Part shown: positions 45,998-54,458 of the stretch, piece after piece
Layout of the letters: each line of letters opens with the position of its first letter
Position numbering within the stretch: the first letter of the stretch is position 1
Assembly: GCF_023544445.1 (NCBI RefSeq)
Contig: NZ_JALPVJ010000014.1
Span: 62,001-126,000 of the forward strand
DNA from: Actinoplanes sp. M2I2
Lineage (GTDB): Bacteria > Actinomycetota > Actinomycetes > Mycobacteriales > Micromonosporaceae
DNA: 64,000 nt
Direction of reading: 5' to 3'
Notes under the pieces: generated by a model
Told to the model about the DNA's origin: nothing
The model's input: only the letters and a program-made list of their open reading frames with translations
Databases searched by the model: none
Translations under genes and position numbers: made by a program

Positions 45998-48922
45998 GTG
46001 CGCACCCCACCCCGTGCGTTGGCGGGAACCACTGCCGGGTTCTTAGCCGCCGCGATCGTGTTGACCGCCTCATCGGGCGGCAACGCGGCGCCCGCGGCCC
46101 CGGCCCAGGCCCAAGCCGAAAAAGTGCAGGGCGACGACCACCACGACCATGTGATCGACAATCGGGCCGGGCGCGTCGCCCCGTCCAGCAGCCAGCGCGC
46201 GGCCGCGGTGGGCACCCAGGCCCGCTGGAACGCCCTGGGCACGCCGGCCACGCTGACCGCCACCGGAGCGGCCCTCGAGACCGGGCTGCCGAGTGACCCG
46301 GTCGCGGCGGCCCGGGCGTACGTGGACAAGAACCTGGACGTGCTCGGGCTCACCGCCCGGGGCGCGCAGGCCCTGGAGCACCTGACCACCGCGCCGATCG
46401 GCGAGGGCGCGGCGGTCGTGTTCCGGCAGAAGTTCGGTGACCTGATCGCCGGGCGGGACGGCCTGCTGTCCGTCGGTGTCCGGGACGGCAAGGTCTGGTT
46501 CGTGAGCTCGTCGCTGGCCAAGGACGCCGTGGCGCCGGAACCGGCCACGCTCTCGGGCGCCGACGCCGCGACCATCGCCGCACGCGAGGCCGGCGTCACC
46601 GCCCCGACCGTGCTGGCCAGCAAGCTCGTCGCCGTGCCGACCCCGGCCGAGGGCGCCCGCGCGGCCTGGCAGGTGACCTTCGGCGCCGACCTGACCGGCG
46701 CGAACCCGGTCGCGTACACCTCGTACGTCGACGCCCGCGACGGTGGCGTCCTGGTGCGCGAGAGCATCGTCGACCAGGACAGCGACAACCCGTCGTGGGA
46801 CGTGTTCCCCAACTCGCCGCCGACCGACTACTCCTCGCGCGACACCCGCAAGACGTGGTGCTGGGCCCCGCAGCGCGGCTGCGACGAGGTCGTCGCCACC
46901 AGCGCGTCGCCGCTGGCCTGGGACGTGGTGCCAGGCACGAACGAGCCCAGCTTCACGACCCGCGGCAACAACGCGATCGCGGTCGAGAACTGGAACTCCA
47001 ACGACGCGTTCAGCGTGGGCACCGAGACGGCCACGCCCAAGCCGGACCGTGACTACAACTACGCGTGGACCAACCAGTGGCACCGGGAGCGCTGCTCGCC
47101 GGACGTCTTCACCACGCCGCAGGAGAACGACATCGACGCGGCCCGGGCCAACCTGTTCGGCATGCACAACCGCATGCACGACTGGTCGTACCACCTGGGC
47201 TTCACCGAGGCGACCTGGAACATGCAGGACGACAACCTGCGGCCGGGCGGCCTGGGCGACGACTACGAGCAGGGCAACGCGCAGGCCGGTGGCATCAGCG
47301 GCGGACCGCCCGCCTTCGCGGCCCGCAACAACGCCAACCAGATCACCCCGCCGGACGGCGAGGCGCCGATCACCAACATGTACCTGTGGCAGCCGATCGC
47401 GGGCGCCTTCTACTCCCCGTGCGTCGACGGCGACTACGACATGTCCGTGATCGGGCACGAGTACACCCACGCCATCACCAACCGCATGGTCGCCGGACCG
47501 GACGCGGGCGTCAGCACGCCGCAGGGCATGAGCGAGAGCTGGTCGGACCAGCTGGCCGTCGAGTACCTGAACGAGCACGGCTACGCCCCCCGGGGTGAGC
47601 GGGCGTTCACCATCGGCGAGTACGTCACCGGTGACCCCGTCGCCGGCATCCGCAACTACAACATGAGCAACAGCCCGCTCAACTACTCGAGCGTCGACTA
47701 CGACTTCGTCGGCCTGCAGGTGCACGCCTCGGGCGAGGTGTGGAGCGCCACCAACTACGACATCCGGCAGGCGTTCATCCGCAAGTACGGCGCGGGCACG
47801 CCGGCGCTGAACAAGTCGTGCGCCAACGGCAAGACGCCGGTGACCAAGTGCCCGGGCAACCGGCGCTGGATCCAGCTCGTCTTCGACTCGTTCCTGCTGA
47901 TGGCCAACAGCGCCAACAGCCAGGTCGACGCGCGCGACGCGATGCTCGGGGCCGACCTGGTCCGTTTCAACGGCGCCAACCAGGGCCTGATGTGGAACGC
48001 GTTCGCCAAGCGCGGCCTCGGTGAGGGCGCGGTCAGCAACGGGGCCGGCGACGCCGACCCGACGCCGAGCTTCTCCTCGCCGAACACGACCGAGGGGACC
48101 TACCGGTTCCGCCCGGTCGACGAGAAGGGCAAGGCGGTCGCCGGGGCCAAGCTGTTCGTCGGCGACTACCAGGCCCGCGCGGTGCCGGTCGCCGACACCG
48201 ACCCGGCCACCCCGCTGACCGACGAGGTCAAGCTGGTGCCGGGGACGTATCAGTTCATCGCCCAGGCTCCCGGCCACGGCCACACCCGGATCGGCAAGAC
48301 CCTGGTGCTGCCCGGGCTCACCCTGCCGCTGATCACCCGGATGCCGACCAACCTGGCCTCCACGGCGGCCGGCGCGGTGGCCACCGGCGACGGCGTCAAC
48401 CTGGCCCGGATCACCGACGACGACGAGGCCACCAACTGGGCGTCGCTGGGCAGCGAGGTCGCCGGCAAGCAGGTCACCGTCGACCTGGCCGGCGGGTCCC
48501 AGACCGTCCGGCGCGTGCAGGTCAGCGCTCAGCTGCGCCCGCCGGTCACCGGGGACCCGGACGCCGGCACGCAGAACAGGTACACCGCGCTGCGGCAGTT
48601 CAAGGTGCAGGCGTGCACCGCGACGGCCACGGTGACCTGTTCCGACGCGTCGCAGTTCCGGACGGTCTACACCAGCAAGCCGGACGCCTTCCCGTCGGTC
48701 GCACCGCGGCCGCGGGTGAAGGACTTCGTCGTGAAGTCGTTCGACATCCGGGACACGACGGCCACGCACCTGCGCCTCGAGGTCGTGACCAACCAGTGCA
48801 CCGGCGCGCCCGACTACGCCGGTGAGCAGGATGCGGACCCGCGGGCGGCCACGGACTGCGCCACGGCCAGCCCGCAGGCGCTCAACGTCCGCGTCGCCGA
48901 GTTCCAGGCGTACACCAAGTAG
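45998..48922 (+). CDS. Secreted M36 metalloprotease (fungalysin family)
   Basis: 974 aa from GTG 45998 after GAGGAGGT. Signal peptide (about 1-30), propeptide (about 30-260), M36 catalytic domain with zinc motif HEYTH (H487, E488, H491) and the downstream GMSESWSDQLAVEY Glu ligand, then a carboxypeptidase-regulatory-like segment and a C-terminal discoidin-like domain (about 790-974; ITDDDEATNWASLGS, VRRVQVSAQLR) with Cys that may pair. It degrades extracellular proteins and is made as a zymogen. The discoidin-like domain likely binds a surface. It diverges from the LuxR-hydrolase regulator. Confidence 0.92.
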   Translation: MRTPPRALAGTTAGFLAAAIVLTASSGGNAAPAAPAQAQAEKVQGDDHHDHVIDNRAGRVAPSSSQRAAAVGTQARWNALGTPATLTATGAALETGLPSDPVAAARAYVDKNLDVLGLTARGAQALEHLTTAPIGEGAAVVFRQKFGDLIAGRDGLLSVGVRDGKVWFVSSSLAKDAVAPEPATLSGADAATIAAREAGVTAPTVLASKLVAVPTPAEGARAAWQVTFGADLTGANPVAYTSYVDARDGGVLVRESIVDQDSDNPSWDVFPNSPPTDYSSRDTRKTWCWAPQRGCDEVVATSASPLAWDVVPGTNEPSFTTRGNNAIAVENWNSNDAFSVGTETATPKPDRDYNYAWTNQWHRERCSPDVFTTPQENDIDAARANLFGMHNRMHDWSYHLGFTEATWNMQDDNLRPGGLGDDYEQGNAQAGGISGGPPAFAARNNANQITPPDGEAPITNMYLWQPIAGAFYSPCVDGDYDMSVIGHEYTHAITNRMVAGPDAGVSTPQGMSESWSDQLAVEYLNEHGYAPRGERAFTIGEYVTGDPVAGIRNYNMSNSPLNYSSVDYDFVGLQVHASGEVWSATNYDIRQAFIRKYGAGTPALNKSCANGKTPVTKCPGNRRWIQLVFDSFLLMANSANSQVDARDAMLGADLVRFNGANQGLMWNAFAKRGLGEGAVSNGAGDADPTPSFSSPNTTEGTYRFRPVDEKGKAVAGAKLFVGDYQARAVPVADTDPATPLTDEVKLVPGTYQFIAQAPGHGHTRIGKTLVLPGLTLPLITRMPTNLASTAAGAVATGDGVNLARITDDDEATNWASLGSEVAGKQVTVDLAGGSQTVRRVQVSAQLRPPVTGDPDAGTQNRYTALRQFKVQACTATATVTCSDASQFRTVYTSKPDAFPSVAPRPRVKDFVVKSFDIRDTTATHLRLEVVTNQCTGAPDYAGEQDADPRAATDCATASPQALNVRVAEFQAYTK

Positions 48923-48943
48923 GTCAGGCCCGGCAGATCGGAT

Positions 48944-48982
48944 CCTGGCGGCGGCCCGCGCTATTCGCGGGTCGCCGCCAGG
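48944..48982. terminator. Bidirectional terminator hairpin
   Basis: A 17-bp stem with one mismatch (CCTGGCGGCG... pairing with CGCCGCCAGG) closes a CTATT loop. The loop holds the stop codon of the convergent DoxX-like gene, so the hairpin covers that gene's end and lies 22 bp after the M36 stop. Confidence 0.7.
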
Positions 48983-49338
48983 GCCCAGGCGACCAGGACC
49001 GGCTGGCCCAGCAGGCGCAGCGCGCGCTTGCGGTCGGTGTCGAGGCCGAAACCGTCCTTGCGCTCGACGAACTGCGCGATGTTGCCGGGGAAGACCCCGA
49101 CGAAGAAGGCGGCCGCGGCCCGGCCGAGGTAGCCCCGGGCGGGCTGCCGCCAGGTGGTCAGCAACGCCGCCCCCAGCGCCAGCTCGGCGACGCCCGACCA
49201 GACGACGACCGTGTCCGGGTCGAGCGGGATCCAGCTCGGCACCTGCGCCTGGAACTCCCGGCGCTGCTTGGTCAGGTGCCCGGTGCCGGCGGTGAGCAGG
49301 ACGGCGCCCAGGGCGGCCTGGCCGATCTCACGAATCAT
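48961..49338 (-). CDS. DoxX-family membrane protein
   Basis: 125 aa from ATG 49338. Four predicted membrane spans (AALGAVLLTAGTGHL, VVVWSGVAELALGAALL, YLGRAAAAFFVGVFPGN, LRLLGQPVLVAWALA) with conserved Gly/Trp/Glu residues (SGVAELALGAALL) and a FVERKDGFGLDTDRKR loop; this is the DoxX layout. Function in most bacteria is unknown. Diverges from the alarmone synthetase gene. Confidence 0.8.
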   Translation of the reverse strand: MIREIGQAALGAVLLTAGTGHLTKQRREFQAQVPSWIPLDPDTVVVWSGVAELALGAALLTTWRQPARGYLGRAAAAFFVGVFPGNIAQFVERKDGFGLDTDRKRALRLLGQPVLVAWALAATRE

Positions 49339-49452
49339 ACGGTGCTGTTCTCCACTCGCGGGCGATCTCAACCCCTCCCGGGATGCCGGTGGCACGGGGC
49401 GTTTACGGTGTTCAACGACGCCTGCGAAGCTCGACACCGGAGAACGGGAACC

Positions 49453-50181
49453 TTGACGACCGAGGACGGCGATCAGCAGATCGCGCGCTGGGCCGGTTCA
49501 GGCCGTCCAGCGCCGGGCTCGACGGCTCCGACCACTCCGACGGCTCCGACCGGGGAGATGGACCCCTTCCGGAGCATGACCGACGAGCTCACCCACTTCA
49601 TGCTCGTCTACAAGTTCGGGCTGGCCGAGATCGGCACGAAGATCAACATTCTGGCCGAGGAGCTGGCCCACCGTGGCCGGGGCAACCCGATCGAGCACGT
49701 GCTCCCCCGGCTCAAGACCCCGGCCAGCATCAGCGCCAAGGCGCAGCGTATCGGCTGCGCGCTGGCCTTCGACGACCTGCGCGCCCGGATCCGCGACATC
49801 GCCGGCATCCGCATCGTGTGCAGCTTCGTCTCCGACGTCTACACCGTCGCCGACATGCTGATCCGCCAGCCCGACATCACGCTGCTGCAGACCAAGGACT
49901 ACATCGCGCAGCCCAAGGTGAACGGCTACCGCAGCCTGCACCTGATCGTGGAGATCCCGGTGTTCCTCTCCGAGCGGGTGGTGCAGGTGCCGGTGGAGAT
50001 CCAATTGCGCACCGCGGCCATGGACTTCTGGGCCAGCCTCGAACACAAGATCCACTACAAGTACGACCCCCGCGTGCCCGAGTCCCTGCGCGACGAGCTG
50101 GCCGCGGCCGCCGAGGACGCCGCCCGCCTGGACCGCCGGATGGAACGCCTGCACCGCGAGATCCACGGCCCCCGCCGCTGA
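49453..50181 (+). CDS. Small alarmone synthetase (RelA/SpoT synthetase domain only)
   Basis: 242 aa if the TTG at 49453 is used, with GGGAA upstream; GTG 49408 and ATG 49558/49576 are alternatives with poorer spacing. The synthetase domain is complete: DDLRARIRDIAGIRIVCSF, KVNGYRSLHLIVEIPV, PVEIQLRTAAMDFWASLEHK and a C-terminal helix. No HD hydrolase, TGS or ACT domain is present, so this is a short SAS protein making pppGpp/ppGpp or a related alarmone. SAS genes act in stress and are also found beside phage-defence or toxin genes, but no partner is here. Confidence 0.87.
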   Translation: MTTEDGDQQIARWAGSGRPAPGSTAPTTPTAPTGEMDPFRSMTDELTHFMLVYKFGLAEIGTKINILAEELAHRGRGNPIEHVLPRLKTPASISAKAQRIGCALAFDDLRARIRDIAGIRIVCSFVSDVYTVADMLIRQPDITLLQTKDYIAQPKVNGYRSLHLIVEIPVFLSERVVQVPVEIQLRTAAMDFWASLEHKIHYKYDPRVPESLRDELAAAAEDAARLDRRMERLHREIHGPRR

Positions 50182-50237
50182 AACCGGGCTGCTCAGGCTG
50201 GACCGCCCAGGGCTCGAGCACGCCCGGCGAACGGGCT

Positions 50238-51020
50238 TCAGGGCAGGATCGCGTCGACGTAGCCGCCGTCGACGCGGACCGCCCCGCCCGTGGTCGCCGA
50301 GGCCAGCGGCGACGACAGGTAGACGACCAGGTTGGCGATCTCCTCGGGCTCGATGAGCCGCTGGATCAGCGACTGGGGCCGGTGCCGGCGCATGAACTCG
50401 CGCTGCGCCTCGTCCCACGGCAGGTCCCGGTCGACCAGCGAATAGACGAAGTCCTCGACGCCCCCGGTGTGGGTCGGCCCGGCGATGACGCTGTTCACGG
50501 TCACGCCCGAGCCGGCCGCCTCCTTGGCGAAGCCGCGCGAGACGGCCAGCAGAGCGGTCTTGGACATGCCGTAATGGATCATCTCGGCCGGGATGACGAC
50601 CGCCGAGTCGCTGGCGATGTAGAGCACCCGGCCCCAGCCACGCTCGCGCATGCCCGGCAGCACCTCGCGGGTGAGCCGCACCGCGGTGAGGACGTTGACC
50701 TCGAAGTAGCGACGCCAGTCGTCGTCGGTGATCTCCAGGGCCGGCTGCGCGCCGAAGATGCCCAGGTTGTTGACCAGGATGTCGACCGGCCCGGTGGCCT
50801 CGAGCGCGGCCGCGGCGCCCTCGGCCGTGCTCACGTCGGCCGGCGCCGCCACGAAGTCACCCTGGCCGAGCTCGGCCAGGGCCCGGTCGACCGACTCGCG
50901 CGACCGGCCGTTGACCCCGACCCGGGCGCCGGCCGCGGCGAGCCCGGCCGCGATGGCCCGGCCGATGCCCTGGGTCGACCCGGTGACGAGGGCGGTCTTT
51001 CCCGAAAGATCAAGGCGCAT
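50238..51020 (-). CDS. Short-chain dehydrogenase/reductase (SDR)
   Basis: 260 aa from ATG 51020 with GGGAAAGG upstream. Cofactor motif TGSTQGIG, NNLG (usually NNAG) structural motif, catalytic Ser in YIASDSA, and YGMSK with Tyr and Lys, then a classical C-terminal GGAVRVDGGY. Arg after the beta2 strand (NGRSRES) suggests NADP preference. Substrate unknown. It diverges from the MFS gene over a 81-bp region with a palindrome, so the two may be coregulated. Confidence 0.92.
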   Translation of the reverse strand: MRLDLSGKTALVTGSTQGIGRAIAAGLAAAGARVGVNGRSRESVDRALAELGQGDFVAAPADVSTAEGAAAALEATGPVDILVNNLGIFGAQPALEITDDDWRRYFEVNVLTAVRLTREVLPGMRERGWGRVLYIASDSAVVIPAEMIHYGMSKTALLAVSRGFAKEAAGSGVTVNSVIAGPTHTGGVEDFVYSLVDRDLPWDEAQREFMRRHRPQSLIQRLIEPEEIANLVVYLSSPLASATTGGAVRVDGGYVDAILP

Positions 51021-51070
51021 GGCTGTGACCTTTCCCAAGGCCCGCTGTCATCACACCCCGGCGGCGCGTT

Positions 51071-51086
51071 GTGTACGTTCGTACAC
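51071..51086. promoter_or_regulatory. Perfect TetR-like operator between SDR and MFS genes
   Basis: GTGTACGTTCGTACAC has 7-bp arms around TT. It lies 15 bp before the MFS start, next to its ribosome-binding site, and 51 bp from the SDR start. The GTAC half-sites are common for TetR-family repressors of exporters, yet no regulator gene is adjacent. Confidence 0.6.
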
Positions 51087-51101
51087 CAGGAAGGGATGTC
51101 G

Positions 51102-52285
51102 ATGGACCGCACCACCGCACACCGGCGCCTCGCGCTGTTCGCCCTGTTCTTCCTGCCCGGTCTGGGCATCTCGTCGTGGGTGACCCGCACGCCGGACATC
51201 CGTGACCTGCTCGGCGCCTCGACCGCCCAGATGGGCCTGGTGCTGTTCGGGCTCTCGGCCGGCTCGATGCTGGGCATCCTGACCTCCGGCCGCGTCGTGT
51301 CCCGGTTCGGCACCCGCCCGGTCGTCGCCGTGGGCATCGTCACCACCGCGGTCAGCATCCCAGTGATCGGTTTCGGTGCCGGGGTGTCGCAGAGCGCGGT
51401 GGTCGCGGCCGGGCTTTTCCTGTTCGGCCTGGGCATGGGCGGCGGCGAGGTGGCCATGAACATCGAGGGCGCCGACGTCGAACGCCTCACCGGCCGGCCG
51501 GTGCTGCCGACGATGCACGGCTTCTTCAGCCTGGGCACGGTTGTCGGCGCCGCCGCCGGCATGGCCCTGACCGCGGTGGCGTTCCCGGTGCCCTGGCACC
51601 TGGCGGCGATCGGCCTGATCAGCGTGCCGGTGGCCCTGGCCGCGGTGCGCCGTCTCCCGTACGGGGTGGGCCGATCCACGACGGGCCCGGCCGGGGCCGG
51701 CCGGCGCGAGCCGGTCTGGCGCGACCGGGTCCTGCTCCTCATCGGCGTGATCGTGCTGGCCATGGCGCTCGCCGAGGGCGCGGCCAACGACTGGCTGCCG
51801 CTGATCATGGTCGACGGTCACGGCTTCGACGCCGCGTGGGGCTCGGCCGTCTACACCGCCTTCGCCGCCGCGATGGCGGCCGGCCGGTTCGGCGGGGGCT
51901 GGTTCCTGCGCCGCTACAGCCGGGCCACGGTGCTGGGCGCCAGCGCGGTCCTCGGCGGCCTCGGGCTGCTGCTGGTGATCGCGGTCGACAACCAGGTCGT
52001 GGCCGGCGCGGCCGTGCTGCTGTGGGGCGCCGGGGCGGCGCTCGGCTTCCCCGTCGCGCTGTCGGCCGCGGCCGACTCGGGCCCGACCCGACGGCCCGGG
52101 TCTCGCTGGTCGCCACCGCCGGTTACGTGGCGTTCCTGGTCGGGCCGCCCGCTCTGGGCTTCCTGGGCGAGCACTACGGCCTGCGCAACGCGATGATCGC
52201 CGTGCTGGCGCTGCTCGTGCTGGCCGCCGCGGCCGCCCCGGCCCTGAACCGGCGGCCGGCCCCGGAGAAGCAACCCGTGGCCTGA
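51102..52285 (+). pseudogene. MFS transporter, frameshifted near the 3' end
   Basis: Major-facilitator exporter (12 spans expected) starting at ATG 51102, AGGAAGG seven nt upstream; a nearer ATG at 51096 is too close. The first ten or so spans read well: SSWVTRTPDIRDLL, SGRVVSRFGTRPVVAV, DWLPLIMVDGHG, GGGWFLRRYSRATV, LALGFPVALSAAADSG. After the run of C at 52082-52084 the frame switches: the expected continuation DPTARVSLVATAGYVAFLVG is in the +1-shifted frame and runs to 52285, while the actual frame ends at 52196 with 30 unrelated residues. One C is missing. Sequencing error or a recent inactivating mutation; the last two spans would be lost. Confidence 0.8.
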
Positions 52286-52355
52286 GCCGGACGAACCCCG
52301 GTGCCGGCAGGCTGCCACCGAGCGGACGAAGCCGACAGACCAGCCCGGCTCCCGG

Positions 52356-53297
52356 CTACGGGACCGTCAGGACCAGCTTGCCGCGGACGTGGCCGCCGGC
52401 CATCAGGCGGTGCGCCTCGGCGGCCTCGGTGACCGGCAGCTCGCGCGAGACGTGCACCCGCAGGCGGCCGTTGGCGACGAGCGCCCCGAGCGTGCTCAGC
52501 TCGGCGCCGTCCGGGCGGACGAAGACGTACCGTCCGCCCTGTTCCTTGACCGCCGGGTCGACCACCGAGACGTGCCGCACCGGGTGCCGGACCAGGGCCG
52601 GCGACTGGGTCAGCGCGTCGCCGCCGCGGAAGTCGGTCGCCGCGTCGACCCGGCCGTCGCCGCCGACCAGGTCGGCCAGCCGTTTGGGGAGGTCGTCGCC
52701 GTACTCGATCGGCTCGGCGCCCAGACTGCGGAGGAAGTCGTGGTTGGCCGGGGAGGCCGTGCCGATCACCCGGGCCGCCCCGACCGCGCGGGCGATCTGT
52801 ACGGCCAGGTGACCCACTCCCCCGGCGGCCGCGTGCACCAGCACCACGTCGCCGTGGCTGACGCCGACGGCGGAGAGGGCCTGCAGCGCGGTCAGCCCGG
52901 CCAGCGGCAGGCCGCCGGCCTCGGTGAGCGACATCGCGGCCGGCACGTGGGCCACCGCGCGGTCGTTGACCGAGACCAGTTCCGCGTACGTGCCGTGCTG
53001 CACGCTGTCCTTGCGGGCGTACGCCATCACCTCGTCGCCGGGCGCGAACCGGGTGACCGCCGGGCCGACCCGGTCGACGATGCCGGCCACGTCCCAGCCG
53101 GGGATCAGCGGGAAGTGGTGGGGGTAGGCGCCCTCCAGGTAACCGGCCCGGACCGCGTGGTCGACCGGGTTGACCCCGGCCGCGCGCACCCGGATGCGTA
53201 CCGTGTCGAACCCGACCGGCGGGTCGGGGAGCTCCCGCATCGTCATGACGTCGACGTCACCGAACTCGTCCAGCGCGATTGCCCTCATAAGGGGCAT
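52356..53297 (-). CDS. NADP-dependent quinone oxidoreductase/zinc-less alcohol dehydrogenase (MDR)
   Basis: 313 aa from ATG 53297 with GGTGGGG upstream; ATG 53288 (MRAIALDEF) fits the family's usual start. Medium-chain reductase fold: PGWDVAGIVDRVG, FAPGDEVMAYAR, AGGLPLAGLTALQAL, VLVHAAAGGVGHLAVQIA (NADP Rossmann motif) and a C-terminal HRLMAGGHVRGKLVL. No zinc-ligand Cys are present. It probably reduces quinones or enones. A rho-independent terminator and the L31 gene lie upstream on the same strand. Confidence 0.9.
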   Translation of the reverse strand: MPLMRAIALDEFGDVDVMTMRELPDPPVGFDTVRIRVRAAGVNPVDHAVRAGYLEGAYPHHFPLIPGWDVAGIVDRVGPAVTRFAPGDEVMAYARKDSVQHGTYAELVSVNDRAVAHVPAAMSLTEAGGLPLAGLTALQALSAVGVSHGDVVLVHAAAGGVGHLAVQIARAVGAARVIGTASPANHDFLRSLGAEPIEYGDDLPKRLADLVGGDGRVDAATDFRGGDALTQSPALVRHPVRHVSVVDPAVKEQGGRYVFVRPDGAELSTLGALVANGRLRVHVSRELPVTEAAEAHRLMAGGHVRGKLVLTVP

Positions 53298-53314
53298 GAT
53301 GCCCCACCGGGGCG

Positions 53315-53351
53315 ACAAAAAACGCCCGACGTCGCAAGGACGCCGGGCGTT
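53315..53351 (-). terminator. Rho-independent terminator after L31
   Basis: An 8-bp stem AACGCCCG/CGGGCGTT, extended inward by ACGTC/GACGC pairing, is followed on the minus strand by a run of six U. It lies 9 bp after the L31 stop and is one of the few U-tract terminators in the window. Confidence 0.8.
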
Positions 53352-53359
53352 CGAGGGTG

Positions 53360-53611
53360 TTACTTCGAGAACTTCGCGTACTTGGTGCGGAACTTCTCGA
53401 TGCGGCCCGCGGTGTCGAGGACCCGGGTGCGGCCGGTCCAGAAGGGGTGGCTCGCCGCCGAGATCTGCACGTCGATCACCGGGTAGGTCCGGCCGTCGCT
53501 CCACTCGACCGTCTTCTCACTGGTCTCGGTGGACCGGGTGAGGAACGCGTAGTCCGCGTTGCGGTCGCGGTAGACGACGGTCTTGTAGTCGGGGTGGATA
53601 CCGTTCTTCAT
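53360..53611 (-). CDS. 50S ribosomal protein L31 type B (cysteine-free)
   Basis: 83 aa with AGGAGGACAGAGAC before ATG 53611. MKNGIHPDY start, TVEWSDGRTYP, SAASHPFWTGRTRV and C-terminal EKFRTKYAKFSK match L31 B (C-minus form): there is no Cys at all, so it needs no zinc. In actinobacteria the C-minus L31 replaces the zinc form under zinc starvation, controlled by Zur. No obvious Zur box is seen upstream, and no other ribosomal protein gene of that regulon lies here. Confidence 0.95.
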   Translation of the reverse strand: MKNGIHPDYKTVVYRDRNADYAFLTRSTETSEKTVEWSDGRTYPVIDVQISAASHPFWTGRTRVLDTAGRIEKFRTKYAKFSK

Positions 53612-53788
53612 GTCTCTGTCCTCCTGAGGAGTTCGACCGTCACAACCACGGTGGCAGCCCGGTTATTTCCCTGGAGGTGAGACGCTGTTCACTGTCGCCG
53701 CCGTCGTCCGGACAGCGCGCTGACCAGCACCTACGCCGGCCTCCGGGGGCTCGGGTTTGACCGCGGCGGGGCCGGGCACGCAGAGATC

Positions 53789-54397
53789 ATGACAACGTTG
53801 CGCGCCCTCGTTCTGGGCTGTTCCCTCAAGTCGGGCCCGCAGGAGTCCAGCAGTGAACTGCTCGGCCGTCAGATCCTCGACGCGCTGGCCGACCACGACG
53901 TCGAGGGCGAGGTCATCCGCGTGGCCGACCGGAACATCAAGTTCGGCGTGAGCACCGACGAGGGCGACGGCGACGGCTGGCCCGCCGTACGGGAGAAGGT
54001 CCTGGCCGCCGACATCCTGGTGATCGCCACCCCGATCTGGATGGGTCAGCCCTCGAGCGTCGCCAAGATGGTGCTGGAGCGGCTGGACGCCGAACTGTCG
54101 GAGACCGACGAGCTGGGGCGGCCGTCGATGTACAACAAGATCGCGGTCGTCGGCGTGGTCGGCAACGAGGACGGCGCCCACCACGTGATCGCCGAGGTGT
54201 TCCAGGCCCTCAACGACGTCGGCTTCACCATCCCCGCCGCCGGCTCGGCCTACTGGGTCGGCGAGGCCCTGGGCAAGGTCGACTACAAGGACGCCGGCCC
54301 GAAGCCGGACACCACCGGCGCCTCGGTCAAGGACCTGGCCGCGACGGCAGCTCACCTCGCCCACGCCCTGGCCCGCGACCCCTACCCGGCGGAGTGA
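53789..54397 (+). CDS. Flavodoxin-family NAD(P)H-dependent FMN reductase
   Basis: 202 aa. ATG 53789. FMN reductase fold: ALVLGCSLKSGPQESSSELL at the phosphate-binding loop, LVIATPIWMGQPSSVAKMVLERL (typical of WrbA-like/iron-sulfur flavoproteins), KIAVVGVVGNEDGAHHVIAE and GSAYWVGEALG. It probably moves electrons between NAD(P)H and a quinone or other acceptor. Monocistronic and convergent with the pseudoprotease gene. Confidence 0.9.
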   Translation: MTTLRALVLGCSLKSGPQESSSELLGRQILDALADHDVEGEVIRVADRNIKFGVSTDEGDGDGWPAVREKVLAADILVIATPIWMGQPSSVAKMVLERLDAELSETDELGRPSMYNKIAVVGVVGNEDGAHHVIAEVFQALNDVGFTIPAAGSAYWVGEALGKVDYKDAGPKPDTTGASVKDLAATAAHLAHALARDPYPAE

Positions 54398-54413
54398 CGA
54401 CCCGGACAAGACT

Positions 54414-54449
54414 CGGGCCGGGTCGCCGCGCGTGCGGTGACCCGGCCCG
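54414..54449. terminator. Long terminator hairpin between convergent genes
   Basis: CGGGCCGGGTC pairs with GACCCGGCCCG (11 bp), and the stem continues through a G-U pair and CCGC/GCGG to a GCGT loop, giving about 16 bp. It lies between the flavodoxin-like gene and the convergent pseudoprotease gene. Confidence 0.8.
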
Positions 54450-54458
54450 GTGTCCGGA

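Noticed and set aside
46070..48769. An 899-codon open frame on the minus strand opposite the M36 protease
   Set aside because: It mirrors the protease gene and shows no domain; the protease has signal peptide, HEYTH and a good ribosome-binding site.
50222..50236. Small GCCCG/CGGGC hairpin between the alarmone synthetase and SDR genes
   Set aside because: Five base pairs with a five-nt loop is too weak to call a terminator in DNA of this GC content.
53612..53788. Zur box before the L31 B gene
   Set aside because: No TGAAAAT-type palindrome was found in the upstream 177 bp, although Zur control of this gene type is known elsewhere.
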